A stretch of 56,512 nt of DNA, taken from positions 1 through 56,512 of the forward strand of contig JAUYEI010000082.1 in the NCBI GenBank assembly GCA_030691385.1, written 5' to 3'. Made by a program: the position numbers and the translations under genes. Shown here piece by piece: positions 7,667 through 15,961 of the stretch. Position 1 is the first letter of the stretch. The number at the start of each line of letters is the position of its first letter. This DNA is from Azonexus sp. (lineage in GTDB: Bacteria; Pseudomonadota; Gammaproteobacteria; Burkholderiales; Rhodocyclaceae). The notes under the pieces are model-generated. The model did not search any database. It was given only the letters and a program-made list of their open reading frames with translations, and had not been told where the DNA came from.

Positions 7667-9097
7667 ATGCAAAAGTCTTTTGCCATGGCGGCCTTGCTGG
7701 CCGCCTCATGCGGCGCGCAAGCCGCTTCCGATACCGATCTGGCGGCCATTCGGGCCCAGATTGACGACATGAAAAAAACCTACGAGCAGCGCATTGCCGC
7801 GCTCGAACAGAAGCTGGTTCAGGCCGAAGCCCAGGCCAGGCCCGAAGCCCAGGCCAGGCCCGAAGCCAGGCCGGCCGCGCCGCCGGTGGATAGCCGCCCG
7901 GCGGCGCAGGCCCGTGCAACGAGCGGGGCGACGGCCAGCGGTTTCAATCCCGAGGTGTCGCTGATCCTCCAGGGTCAGTACAAGTCCATGAAGGATGTTG
8001 CCGAGCGCGGCATTACCGGCTTCGTTCCGGCCGGCGGTCACGACGATCACGCGGCCGGCACCATTGAGGGTATCAACAAGCGCGGCTTCTCGGTCAATCA
8101 TTCCGAGCTCGTGCTGGCCGCCAATATCGATCCCAACTGGCGTGGCCAGGCCATTCTCGCCGTGCTCGACGGCACGGTCGAGGTCGAGGAGGCCTGGTTC
8201 CGGTCGCTCGGCATCGGCAGCGGCATCGGTCTGAAAGGCGGTCGTTTCCGTTCGGGCGTCGGCTATATCAACGAGCAGCATCCGCACATGTGGGATTTCG
8301 CCGATGCACCGCTCATGTACCGGGCGATGTTCGGCGAGCATGGCAGCTACGCGCAGGACGGCGTACAGCTCAAATGGCTGGCGCCGACGCCGGTTTTCCT
8401 TGAGTTCGGCGCCGAGGCCGGGCGTGGCGCCACCTTTCCGGGGACGGATCGCAACAAGAACGCGGCCGGTGCCGGGGCGATTTTTGCCCACATCGGTGGC
8501 GATGTCGGTCATTCCAATGAGTGGCGGGCCGGGGTGTCATATTTGAAAACAAAGGCCAGTAACCGCTCGGCACATTTCGAGGACAACAATGGCAGCGAGG
8601 CTCTGGGGAAATTCACCGGCGATTCGGCGACCTGGCTGGCTGATTTTGTCTGGAAATGGGCGCCGAACGGCAATCCGAAGTATCAGAACTTCAAGTTTCA
8701 AAGCGAATATTTTGTGCGTGAGGAAAAAGGCGGTCTGAACTGCAGTTCAGACGATTCTGTCAGCCCGTGCCATGCCGCGGCCGATAGCGCCTACAAGACT
8801 AACCAGTCCGGCTGGTACGCCCAGAGCGTCTTCCGCTTCACGCCGCAATGGCGCGCCGGCGTTCGTTACGAGCAGCTCGACAGCGGCACGCGCGATTTCG
8901 GCATCAACGCGGCCAAGCTGGTCATCGACAGCTACCGGCCGAAGAAGGCGTCCGTGATGGTCGACTATAGCTGGAGCGAGTTCTCGCGCGTTCGTCTGCA
9001 ACTCGCGCAGGACCAGTCGATGCTGGGCATCACCGACCATCAGCTGACCCTGCAGTACATCATGAGCCTGGGCGCCCACGGCGCACACAAGTTCTAG
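7667..9097 (+). CDS. Outer-membrane beta-barrel (porin-like), probably for metal uptake
   Basis: A 476-aa exported protein: signal peptide (AMAALLAASCGAQA), an N-terminal coiled-coil-like segment (IRAQIDDMKKTYEQRIAALEQKL), an Ala/Pro/Arg-rich linker containing a duplicated EAQARP unit, then a long beta-rich region ending in aromatic/charged strands. A His/Asp-rich loop (GGHDDHAAG, near residue 124) and the C-terminal LGAHGAHKF could bind metal. The organisation resembles phosphate-selective or zinc-regulated porins. It precedes a zinc/manganese-type binding protein by nine bases, so it probably supplies the outer-membrane step for that ABC system. The substrate is an inference from context. 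Confidence 0.75.
   Translation: MQKSFAMAALLAASCGAQAASDTDLAAIRAQIDDMKKTYEQRIAALEQKLVQAEAQARPEAQARPEARPAAPPVDSRPAAQARATSGATASGFNPEVSLILQGQYKSMKDVAERGITGFVPAGGHDDHAAGTIEGINKRGFSVNHSELVLAANIDPNWRGQAILAVLDGTVEVEEAWFRSLGIGSGIGLKGGRFRSGVGYINEQHPHMWDFADAPLMYRAMFGEHGSYAQDGVQLKWLAPTPVFLEFGAEAGRGATFPGTDRNKNAAGAGAIFAHIGGDVGHSNEWRAGVSYLKTKASNRSAHFEDNNGSEALGKFTGDSATWLADFVWKWAPNGNPKYQNFKFQSEYFVREEKGGLNCSSDDSVSPCHAAADSAYKTNQSGWYAQSVFRFTPQWRAGVRYEQLDSGTRDFGINAAKLVIDSYRPKKASVMVDYSWSEFSRVRLQLAQDQSMLGITDHQLTLQYIMSLGAHGAHKF
7826..7861 (+). repeat. Tandem 18-bp duplication in the porin linker
   Basis: GAAGCCCAGGCCAGGCCC occurs twice back to back (7826-7843 and 7844-7861), followed by a partial third unit. It encodes EAQARP-EAQARP-EARPA and lengthens the linker between coiled coil and barrel in frame. 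Confidence 0.9.
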
Positions 9098-9106
9098 GAG
9101 CCGGCG

Positions 9107-10003
9107 ATGAAACATTTCATTTTTGCCTGTTTTTTCGGGTTGACCGTGGGAGCCGCCCAGGCCGACCTCAAAATCTTCGCCACGGTGCCGGAATGGGGCG
9201 CCCTGGCGCAGGAAATCGGTGGCAGCAAGGTCAAGGTCTACACGGCGACCACCGCCTTCCAGGACCCGCACCGCATCGAGGCCAAGCCGTCGTTGCTGGC
9301 GCGGGCGCGGCTGGCCAGTCTGGTCATCGCCGCCGGCGCCGATCTGGAGATCGGCTGGTTGCCGGTGGTCCTGCGCGATTCAGGAAATGCAGCCATCCAG
9401 CCCGGTCAGCCGGGGTATTTCGAGGCGGCCGGCTTCGTCAATCGCCTGGATGTGCCGACGACGCTCGATCGCGCTCACGGCGACGTCCATGCCGCCGGCA
9501 ATCCGCACACCCACCTCGATCCGCGCAATGTGCTCAGGGTCGGCGAGGCGCTGACGGCGCGCATGGCCGAGCTCGACGTCGCCAACGCCGCTGCCTATCA
9601 AGCCGGCTACCAGGCCTTTGCCGGCAAGTGGCAGACGGCGTTGGCGCGTTGGCAGAAGGAGGCGGCGCCGCTCAAGGGCGTTCCGGTGCTTGTTCATCAC
9701 GCCTCCTTCGTTTATCTGCTCAACTGGCTGGGCATGAAGGAAGTCGGCGCGCTTGAACCGAAACCCGGTGTCGAGCCGACCAGCGGCCATCTGAGCGGCC
9801 TGCTGGCTCGTCAGCAAAGCGCGCCGGCCAAAATGGTGCTGCGTGCGGCCTACCAGCAGGAAGGGCCGAGCCAGTGGATGGCCGGAAAGACCGGCCTGCC
9901 GGCCGTTCTGCTGCCTTACACGGTAGGCGGCACGGAGGAGGCCAAGGACTTGTTCGGGCTGTTTGACGATACCGTGCAACGCCTGTTGAAAGGAGTGCGG
10001 TGA
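9107..10003 (+). CDS. Metal ABC transporter substrate-binding protein (ZnuA-like, cluster A-1)
   Basis: Periplasmic binding protein for Zn, Mn or Fe import. It has a signal peptide (MKHFIFACFFGLTVGAAQA) and the three-histidine ligand pattern of cluster A-1 proteins: DPHRIEAKPS (about residue 53), NPHTHLDP (about 130) and VHHASFVYL (about 200), with a late acidic ligand probably in VGGTEEAKDLFG. It lacks the long His-rich loop of enterobacterial ZnuA. It follows the porin by nine bases and overlaps the ATPase gene (GTGA). An unusual point is that bases 9121-9151, encoding the signal peptide core, are a copy of the window's dispersed repeat. Confidence 0.88.
   Translation: MKHFIFACFFGLTVGAAQADLKIFATVPEWGALAQEIGGSKVKVYTATTAFQDPHRIEAKPSLLARARLASLVIAAGADLEIGWLPVVLRDSGNAAIQPGQPGYFEAAGFVNRLDVPTTLDRAHGDVHAAGNPHTHLDPRNVLRVGEALTARMAELDVANAAAYQAGYQAFAGKWQTALARWQKEAAPLKGVPVLVHHASFVYLLNWLGMKEVGALEPKPGVEPTSGHLSGLLARQQSAPAKMVLRAAYQQEGPSQWMAGKTGLPAVLLPYTVGGTEEAKDLFGLFDDTVQRLLKGVR
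9121..9151 (+). repeat. Dispersed repeat copy 3, inside the signal-peptide coding sequence
   Basis: TTTTGCCTG, a T-run, then CGGGTTGACCGTGGGA. Against the intergenic copy at 45427 it matches at about 28 of 31 positions. It codes for part of the hydrophobic core and the Gly-Leu-Thr-Val-Gly segment of the binding protein's signal peptide. Confidence 0.6.
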
Positions 10004-10578
10004 ACGGTCTTCTCCGCGCTGAGCAGCTGGTCGTCGGCTGGCAGCAGCCGGCGACGCAGCCACTCGACTTGACCATTGCGGCCGGCGAAATCGTCGGCCT
10101 GACCGGCCCCAACGGCGTCGGCAAAAGCACGTTGCTGGCCGCTTTTGCCGGCCGGGCCAAAGTGTTTTCCGGACGCATCGAGCAGCGCCCCGGCCTCCGC
10201 CTGGCCCTGCAGCGCCAGGACGTGCCGCCGGTTGTCGGCATGCCCCTGTCCGGCCGCGAACTGCTGACACTGACCGGCGCCAGCCCCGTCGGCCTGCCCG
10301 CCTGGCTGGCCGATCGCCTCGACATCCGGCTCGACAAACTGTCCGGTGGCCAGCGTCACTACCTGACGCTGTGGGCCATCCTGCAGGCGCCGGCCGATCT
10401 GGTCCTGCTCGACGAGCCGACCAACAACCTCGACGTCGCCGGCGTTGCCCACCTGACCGAACACCTGCGCGACCAGGCAGCGGCCGGGGCCGGCATCCTC
10501 GTTGTCAGCCACGACACGGCCTTCGTCGACGCCGTTTGCGACCGGGTGATCGGTCTGCGGGGCAACGATGTCGGCTGA
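10000..10578 (+). CDS. Metal ABC transporter ATP-binding protein (ZnuC-like)
   Basis: Cytoplasmic ATPase of the metal importer. Walker A is GPNGVGKST (about residue 37), the ABC signature LSGGQ (about 113), Walker B LVLLDEP (about 133) and the H-loop VSHDT (about 168). At 192 aa it is shorter than typical ZnuC proteins (about 230-250), with no C-terminal extension. The GTG start overlaps the stop of the binding protein, and the downstream permease start lies inside this gene, so the three transporter genes form a tightly coupled operon. Confidence 0.9.
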   Translation: MNGLLRAEQLVVGWQQPATQPLDLTIAAGEIVGLTGPNGVGKSTLLAAFAGRAKVFSGRIEQRPGLRLALQRQDVPPVVGMPLSGRELLTLTGASPVGLPAWLADRLDIRLDKLSGGQRHYLTLWAILQAPADLVLLDEPTNNLDVAGVAHLTEHLRDQAAAGAGILVVSHDTAFVDAVCDRVIGLRGNDVG

Positions 10579-11332
10579 ACTTTTCCTGATTCCTTTTTTG
10601 ACCGGCCTGGCCTGCGCCATCGTGCTGCCGGTACTCGGCTGCTACCTGCGTCTGCGCGACGAATGGCTGGCCGCGCTGGCCTATTCGCATGTCGCTGCGG
10701 CCGGTGCCTTGCTCGCCCTGGTCGCCGGCATGGCGCCGGTGCTTGGCGGGCTGGTCACGGCGGCGCTGGCCGGGGCCGGTCGGCGCCTGTTTGCCCGGCG
10801 CCTGTCCGGCGGCGCCTCCGATGCGCTATTGCTGCTGGCTGGCTGGGCCGGCGCCGTGCTGCTCGCCGCCAACGCCCCGCTGGCCGAACGCCTCGGTCAT
10901 GCCCTGTTCGACGGCCAGCTCTATTTTGCCGGCAGCGAGCAGCTCTGGCCGGTCGCCAGCGGCGGCCTTGTCGCCTTGCTCGCCCTGCGCGCCTTGTCGC
11001 CCCGTTTGTTGCTGGCCCGCATTTATCCCGATCTCTTTCGCTTGCGCGGCCTGGCCGCCTGGCCGACGCAGGTCGGCTTCGATCTGCTGGCGGCGCTCAG
11101 CCTGGCCATGGCGACGATGAGCCTGGGCGTCATGGGCGCTTTTGCCCTGGTCTTCATTCCGCCGTGGCTGGCCTTCCGGCGCGCCGCCGACTGGCGCTCC
11201 GGCCTGCGCTGGGCCCTGGCCATCGGCGTCCTGGCCTATGTCGCGGCGTTTGCCCTGGCGCTCGGGCTGGATCAGCCATTCGGGCCGGTCCTGGCACTCC
11301 TCCTGGTACTGGTAGGCTTGCTCGTTGCGTGA
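10568..11332 (+). CDS. Metal ABC transporter permease (ZnuB-like)
   Basis: A 254-aa integral membrane protein with seven or eight hydrophobic segments (FLIPFLTGLACAIVLPVLG, AALAYSHVAAAGALLALVAG and others), matching the ABC-3 metal permease family in length and in its position after the ATPase. The segment LAALAYSHVAAAGA corresponds to the conserved region of ABC-3 permeases that normally reads DALSHA, here in a diverged form. It overlaps the ATPase gene by 11 bases. It probably imports the same ion bound by the upstream periplasmic protein. No terminator was recognised after it. Confidence 0.82.
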   Translation: MSAELFLIPFLTGLACAIVLPVLGCYLRLRDEWLAALAYSHVAAAGALLALVAGMAPVLGGLVTAALAGAGRRLFARRLSGGASDALLLLAGWAGAVLLAANAPLAERLGHALFDGQLYFAGSEQLWPVASGGLVALLALRALSPRLLLARIYPDLFRLRGLAAWPTQVGFDLLAALSLAMATMSLGVMGAFALVFIPPWLAFRRAADWRSGLRWALAIGVLAYVAAFALALGLDQPFGPVLALLLVLVGLLVA

Positions 11333-11377
11333 AGTCCGAGGGCATGCTAAAACTACTGTCCCGCATGCGGAGTTGTC

Positions 11378-12685
11378 ATGGTTTTTTCCTTTTTCAAGAA
11401 GCAGGACAAAAAGATGCCCGAAAGGCCGGCCGCCCGTCCGCGTGCACCGGACCTGCTGCCCGAGGCCAAGGTGCCGGTAGCGCCGGCCGAGGATCAAGCC
11501 AAGCCACTGCCCGAGCCGCTGCCGGATCTGGAATTTTCCCCCGGCAAGCCAACCAGGCCCCAGCCCGCACCCGCCGCCTGCAAGCCTCAAGGCAAGCTGG
11601 CAGCAGCACCTCAGCAAGCACCGGTGGCTGATTCCGATTTCAGCATCGACGATTTCGACAGCGATGATTTCACCGAATCCAGCGTCATGGGCATCGACGT
11701 CAATCAGGACGACGACCCGTTGCAAGCCTGCGTCGAACAGGTTGTCGTCCTCTATGCCAACGGCCAGGACGGCGCCGCCCGCTCGCTGCTCGAGACCTTT
11801 GTCCGCTCCTACCGCGGCCGGGAAGGCCGGCGTTTCTGGCTCCTGCTGTTCGATCTGTTGCAGGCGACCGGCGAGCGGGCCGCTTTTGAAAAGCTCGGCG
11901 CCGATTACGCCGAAGCCTGCGAAATGTCGCCACCCACCTGGTCGAAAGAGTCGCCGGACGCCAGGCAGGCGGCAGGGTCAGTCGGTCCGCGCAAGATATT
12001 CCTGCAGGGCGTGTTGACCGCGGAAGGTGCCTTGCCGGTCAGCGAGCTGGCCAAGCTGATCGAGCAAAAGGCGCAGATTACGGTCGATTGCACCAAACTG
12101 ATCGGTTGCGACGACGAGGTCGCGGGGCAGCTGGCCGATCTGCTCAGCCGTGCCAGAAAGACCCGGCTGTCGGTTGTGCTGAGTGGCACTGACGTCTTTA
12201 TTGACCGTTTGAATAGCCGCATGGTCGCTGGCGACACCGCCCACGAAGCGTCCTGGCGCCTGTTGCTGGAGTTGCTGCAGCGGCATGGCACGCAGGATGC
12301 GTTCGAAGAGCGAGCCGTCGATTACGCCGTGACCTTCGAGCTGTCGCCACCGTCGTGGGAGCCGCGCGTGGCTGCCGTGGCCCCCGCGGTCTCTGCTGCC
12401 ACGGCTCGCCCGGCGGACGATGCCTATTATTTGTCGGGCGAACTCAAGGGCTGCCGCTTTGACGAGCTGGTGGCGGTCATCGAGGGCGTCGAACAGCCAA
12501 TCATCGACTTTTCCGGCGTGTGCCGGCTCGATTTCGTTTCGGCCGGGCAACTGGTCAACCGTCTGGCGCCGTACAAGGCAGCGGGGCGCGATATCGTCAT
12601 TCGCAGCCCGAATCATCTGGTCGCCGAGCTGATGGCCGTAGTCGGCCTCAACAAGCAGGCGCGCATTCTCGTTCCCAAGTCTTGA
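11378..12685 (+). CDS. STAS-domain protein with duplicated module, function unknown
   Basis: A 435-aa soluble protein. Residues 1-90 are a charged, Pro/Ala-rich low-complexity region. After that, a two-part module appears twice: a helical part ([18 protein letters not shown]...[12 protein letters not shown] and, later, [18 protein letters not shown]...[12 protein letters not shown]), each followed by a STAS-like domain. The second STAS domain ([20 protein letters not shown]) is clear; the first ([19 protein letters not shown]) is weaker. STAS domains usually transmit regulatory signals by protein-protein contact. The gene lies ten bases before hslV, which suggests a shared transcript, but no functional link is established. 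Confidence 0.75.
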   Translation: MVFSFFKKQDKKMPERPAARPRAPDLLPEAKVPVAPAEDQAKPLPEPLPDLEFSPGKPTRPQPAPAACKPQGKLAAAPQQAPVADSDFSIDDFDSDDFTESSVMGIDVNQDDDPLQACVEQVVVLYANGQDGAARSLLETFVRSYRGREGRRFWLLLFDLLQATGERAAFEKLGADYAEACEMSPPTWSKESPDARQAAGSVGPRKIFLQGVLTAEGALPVSELAKLIEQKAQITVDCTKLIGCDDEVAGQLADLLSRARKTRLSVVLSGTDVFIDRLNSRMVAGDTAHEASWRLLLELLQRHGTQDAFEERAVDYAVTFELSPPSWEPRVAAVAPAVSAATARPADDAYYLSGELKGCRFDELVAVIEGVEQPIIDFSGVCRLDFVSAGQLVNRLAPYKAAGRDIVIRSPNHLVAELMAVVGLNKQARILVPKS

Positions 12686-12695
12686 GGGTCAAATC

Positions 12696-13232
12696 ATGGA
12701 GCAATATCACGGCACGACTATCCTGTCGGTGCGCCGGGGCAATTCCGTCGCCATGGCCGGCGATGGTCAGGTCACACTTGGCAACATCGTCATCAAGGCT
12801 ACCGCCAGGAAGGTGCGGCGACTGTACAACGGCCGCATTCTGGCCGGCTTCGCCGGCGGCACGGCCGATGCCTTCACGCTGTTCGAGCGCTTCGAGGCCA
12901 AGCTCGACAAGCATCAGGGCAACCTGCTGCGTTCGGCCGTCGAGCTAGCCAAGGACTGGCGTTCCGACCGTGCCCTGCGTCGGCTCGAAGCCATGCTGTC
13001 GGTGGCCGACAAGGAGGTTTCGTTGATCATCACCGGCAACGGTGATGTGCTGGAGCCGGAGCAGGGTATCGTTGCCATCGGTTCCGGCGGCTCCTACGCG
13101 CAGAGTGCGGCCCGTGCCTTGCTGGAAAATACCGAATTGAGCCCGCGCGAGATCGTTACCAAGTCGCTGGAAATCGCCGGCGACATCTGCATCTACACCA
13201 ACCGCAATTTCACGATCGAGGTGCTCGAATGA
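12696..13232 (+). CDS. hslV: ATP-dependent protease subunit HslV (ClpQ)
   Basis: Threonine peptidase of the HslVU (ClpQY) protease in the cytosol. The mature N-terminus should be the Thr of [10 protein letters not shown] at residue 7, after removal of MEQYHG. The block [12 protein letters not shown] and the C-terminal [17 protein letters not shown] are diagnostic. At 178 aa it has the normal length. It overlaps hslU by four bases (ATGA), the standard operon arrangement. Confidence 0.98.
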   Translation: MEQYHGTTILSVRRGNSVAMAGDGQVTLGNIVIKATARKVRRLYNGRILAGFAGGTADAFTLFERFEAKLDKHQGNLLRSAVELAKDWRSDRALRRLEAMLSVADKEVSLIITGNGDVLEPEQGIVAIGSGGSYAQSAARALLENTELSPREIVTKSLEIAGDICIYTNRNFTIEVLE

Positions 13233-14569
13233 GCGCGATGACGCCGCAGGAAATCGTTTCCGAACTCGACAAGCACATCGTCGGTCAGAAGAACGCCAAG
13301 AAGGCGGTCGCCATCGCGCTGCGCAACCGCTGGCGGCGTTCGCAGGTGGCCGAGCCGCTGCGTCAGGAAATCACGCCGAAGAACATCCTGATGATCGGAC
13401 CGACGGGGGTCGGCAAGACCGAGATTGCCCGCCGACTGGCTCGTCTGGCCAATGCACCCTTCATCAAGATCGAGGCGACGAAATTTACCGAAGTCGGTTA
13501 CGTCGGCCGCGACGTCGAGACGATCATTCGCGATCTGGTTGAAATGGCCATCAAGTCGCACCGCGAGCGGGCCATGAAAACCATGCGCGCTCGCGCCGAA
13601 GATGCTGCCGAAGAGCGCATCCTCGACGTGCTGTTGCCAACGGCGCGTGGCCCCAACTTTTTTGCCGAGAATTCCGAGGCGAGCGCAACCGAGAACACGA
13701 CCCGCCAGAAATTCCGCAAGAAGTTGCGCGAAGGCGAGCTCGACGACAAGGAAATCGATATCGAAGTCGCCGCGCCGGGCATGCAGGCCGAAATTTTCGC
13801 GCCGCCCGGCATGGAAGAGCTGACCCAGCAGATTCAGGGCATGTTCCAGAACATCGGCGGCGGCAAGAAAAAGTCGCGCAAGCTGCCGATCAAGGAGGCG
13901 CTCAAGCTGCTGACCGACGAGGAGGCGGCCAAGCTGGTCAATGACGAGGACGTCAAGCTGGAGGCGGTGAGGGCTGTCGAGCAGAACGGCATCGTTTTCC
14001 TCGACGAACTCGACAAGATCGCCAGTCGTTCCGAAATGCAGGGCGCCGATGTCTCGCGTCAGGGCGTCCAGCGCGACCTGTTGCCGCTGGTCGAGGGCAC
14101 GACGGTGTCGACCAAGTACGGCATGATCAAGACCGATCACATCCTGTTCATTGCATCCGGCGCCTTCCACCTGTCCAAGCCGTCCGACCTGATTCCCGAG
14201 TTGCAGGGCCGCTTCCCCATCCGCGTCGAACTCGACTCGCTGTCGGTGGCCGATTTCGAGTGTATCCTGACCCAGACCGACGCCTGCCTGACCAAGCAGT
14301 ATCAGGCCTTGCTCGAAACCGAGGGTGTGCACATCGAGTTTGCCGACGACGGCATCCGGCGCATGGCCGAGATCGCCTTCCAGGTGAACGAGCGCACCGA
14401 GAACATCGGCGCCCGCCGCCTGCATACGGTCATGGAAAAACTGCTGGAGGAAGTCTCGTTCGATGCCGGCAAGGTCGGCCTGGACAAGGTGTTGGTCAAT
14501 GCCGATTACGTCAACGAGAAGCTCGGCGAGGTTGCTGCCGACGAAGATCTGTCGCGCTACGTGCTGTAA
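13229..14569 (+). CDS. hslU: ATP-dependent protease ATPase subunit HslU (ClpY)
   Basis: AAA+ unfoldase that feeds HslV. Walker A is [15 protein letters not shown] (about residue 56) and Walker B is [11 protein letters not shown] (about 255). The inserted I-domain lies between them (about 110-235), and the C-terminal YVL needed for HslV docking is present (SRYVL). The full length of 446 aa is typical. A GC-rich hairpin (TGTGCGG at 14589-14595 with CCGCACA at 14609-14615) follows the stop but has no T-run, so termination there is doubtful. Confidence 0.98.
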   Translation: MSAMTPQEIVSELDKHIVGQKNAKKAVAIALRNRWRRSQVAEPLRQEITPKNILMIGPTGVGKTEIARRLARLANAPFIKIEATKFTEVGYVGRDVETIIRDLVEMAIKSHRERAMKTMRARAEDAAEERILDVLLPTARGPNFFAENSEASATENTTRQKFRKKLREGELDDKEIDIEVAAPGMQAEIFAPPGMEELTQQIQGMFQNIGGGKKKSRKLPIKEALKLLTDEEAAKLVNDEDVKLEAVRAVEQNGIVFLDELDKIASRSEMQGADVSRQGVQRDLLPLVEGTTVSTKYGMIKTDHILFIASGAFHLSKPSDLIPELQGRFPIRVELDSLSVADFECILTQTDACLTKQYQALLETEGVHIEFADDGIRRMAEIAFQVNERTENIGARRLHTVMEKLLEEVSFDAGKVGLDKVLVNADYVNEKLGEVAADEDLSRYVL

Positions 14570-14653
14570 GCCTGCGGGAAATCCCGGCTGTGCGGGCGGC
14601 GTGCGCGTCCGCACAATCCACGCTGTTGCCACCCCACATTTGAGGCCTTCCGT

Positions 14654-15541
14654 TTGGACGAGCAAAGCCTGAGCTTTCGCCTGCTGGCCATCCTCTTCCC
14701 CATTTTCGGGATCGTCGCGGCCGGCTATTTCTACGCTCGCAAGCACAAGCCGGAAATGGCGGTGGCCAACCGGCTGAACATGGATGTCTTCGTGCCGGCG
14801 CTGGTTTTTGCCGCGATGGCCGGCAAGTCCTTCGATCTCGCGGCCTACGCCCCGCTCGCGCTCGGCGGATTTCTCGTTCTCGCGACCTGCGGACTGCTCG
14901 CCTGGCCGATAGCCCGGATGATCGGCATCCAGCCCAAGACGCTGGTGCCGCCGATGCTGTTCAATAATTCGGGCAACATCGGCCTGCCGCTGGCCGTGCT
15001 GGCCTGGGGCGAAGCGGCGCTGCCGGCAGCGGTGATCCTGTTCATGGTCGAGAACACCCTGCACTTTTCGTTCGGCGCCCGGTTGCTCGACCCAAAGACG
15101 CGCTTGCTGACACTCTGGCGAGTCCCCGTCGTGTTTGCCGCCATCGCGGGATTGGCCGTCGCTGTCCTCAAAATCCCGATCTGGACGCCACTGGTCATCG
15201 CCATCAAGATGCTTGGCGATGTGTCGGTGCCGCTGTTGCTGTTCTCGCTCGGCGTACGCATGACCGACGTGTCGTTCAGCGAATGGAAGGTGGCGGTGGG
15301 CAGCGCCGTGCTGCGACCGCTGGCCGGCATGCTGATCGCGGCCGGTGTCATCCAGTTGCTCGGCTTGCAGGGACGGGATGCGGCGATGCTGTTCGTCTTC
15401 GGCGCCCTGCCGCCGGCTGTGCTCAACTTCCTGTTTGCCGAGCGTTACAGGCAGGAACCGCAGCGCGTGGCGTCCATCGTGCTGATCGGCAATCTGGCGG
15501 CGCTGCTTTTCCTGCCGCTGGCGCTCGCCTACGTTTTGTGA
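14654..15541 (+). CDS. AEC (auxin efflux carrier) family transporter
   Basis: A 295-aa inner-membrane carrier with about ten hydrophobic segments. Family traits are LFPIFGIVAAGYFYARK at the N-terminus, NNSGNIGLPLAVLAWG in the middle (the conserved N-x-G-N-x-G-LP block) and the C-terminal ALPPAVLNFLFAERY with a final hydrophobic segment. Bacterial AEC members move small organic acids, but the substrate here is unknown. TTG at 14654 is taken as the start, with GAGG about eight bases upstream. The gene converges on hslR, with a dispersed repeat between the two stops. Confidence 0.88.
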   Translation: MDEQSLSFRLLAILFPIFGIVAAGYFYARKHKPEMAVANRLNMDVFVPALVFAAMAGKSFDLAAYAPLALGGFLVLATCGLLAWPIARMIGIQPKTLVPPMLFNNSGNIGLPLAVLAWGEAALPAAVILFMVENTLHFSFGARLLDPKTRLLTLWRVPVVFAAIAGLAVAVLKIPIWTPLVIAIKMLGDVSVPLLLFSLGVRMTDVSFSEWKVAVGSAVLRPLAGMLIAAGVIQLLGLQGRDAAMLFVFGALPPAVLNFLFAERYRQEPQRVASIVLIGNLAALLFLPLALAYVL

Positions 15542-15548
15542 TTTTGAT

Positions 15549-15579
15549 TTTGGTCAAAATTTCCGGTTGACCGTGGGAG
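15549..15579 (+). repeat. Dispersed repeat copy 4
   Basis: TTTTGGTCAAAATTTCCGG followed by TTGACCGTGGGAG. It lies in the 45-base gap between the convergent AEC transporter and hslR genes. Confidence 0.75.
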
Positions 15580-15586
15580 TGCCGGT

Positions 15587-15961
15587 TTACCGGCCAAAAC
15601 GATCCATCTGCCGCCGGTCGCGTTTGGTCGGCCGGCCGTGGATGACGGCGGCGGGGTCCTGGACAAACTGCCGACTGTCCCGCGCCGCTTCGCGGGCACT
15701 GATGCTTTCCGGCGTTTCTTCGTAGAGCTGCCGGGCTTCCGGCGCCGGGCCGCGTTTGTCCGACAGGGCTTTGACCGTCACTTCCCAGCGCGTTTCGCTG
15801 TTGGCGATGTCGAGCTGGTCGCCGACCTTGATCTCGCGCGCCGGCTTGATGGTGGCGCCATTGACCTTGACCTTGCCGCCGCTGACCGCGTCGCTGGCCA
15901 GGGAGCGCGTCTTGAAAAAACGCGCTGCCCACAGCCATTTATCGACGCGCAGGCCGCTCAC
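15587..15961 (-). CDS. hslR: RNA-binding heat shock protein 15 (HslR), S4 domain
   Basis: A 124-aa S4-domain protein. Hsp15 binds free 50S subunits that carry nascent chains and helps recycle them after heat stress. The S4 domain occupies the first ~60 residues (LRVDKWLWAARFFKTRS, then GGKVKVNGATIKPAREIKVGD), and the C-terminus is strongly basic (GRPTKRDRRQMDRFGR). Its ATG overlaps the lysA stop by four bases, so it is the last gene of lptM-lysA-hslR. Confidence 0.92.
   Translation of the reverse strand: MSGLRVDKWLWAARFFKTRSLASDAVSGGKVKVNGATIKPAREIKVGDQLDIANSETRWEVTVKALSDKRGPAPEARQLYEETPESISAREAARDSRQFVQDPAAVIHGRPTKRDRRQMDRFGR

Noticed and set aside
7826..7861. CRISPR-like direct repeat
   Set aside because: Only two adjacent 18-bp units with no spacer, in frame within a gene: a tandem codon duplication.
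14589..14615. Terminator after hslU
   Set aside because: A 7-bp GC stem forms, but no T-run follows, so termination is not supported.
13193..15064. Long minus-strand open frame (over 600 codons) opposite hslU and its flanks
   Set aside because: It lies antisense to a clearly identified gene with normal codon use, has no ribosome site, and its composition is that of a reversed GC-rich gene.
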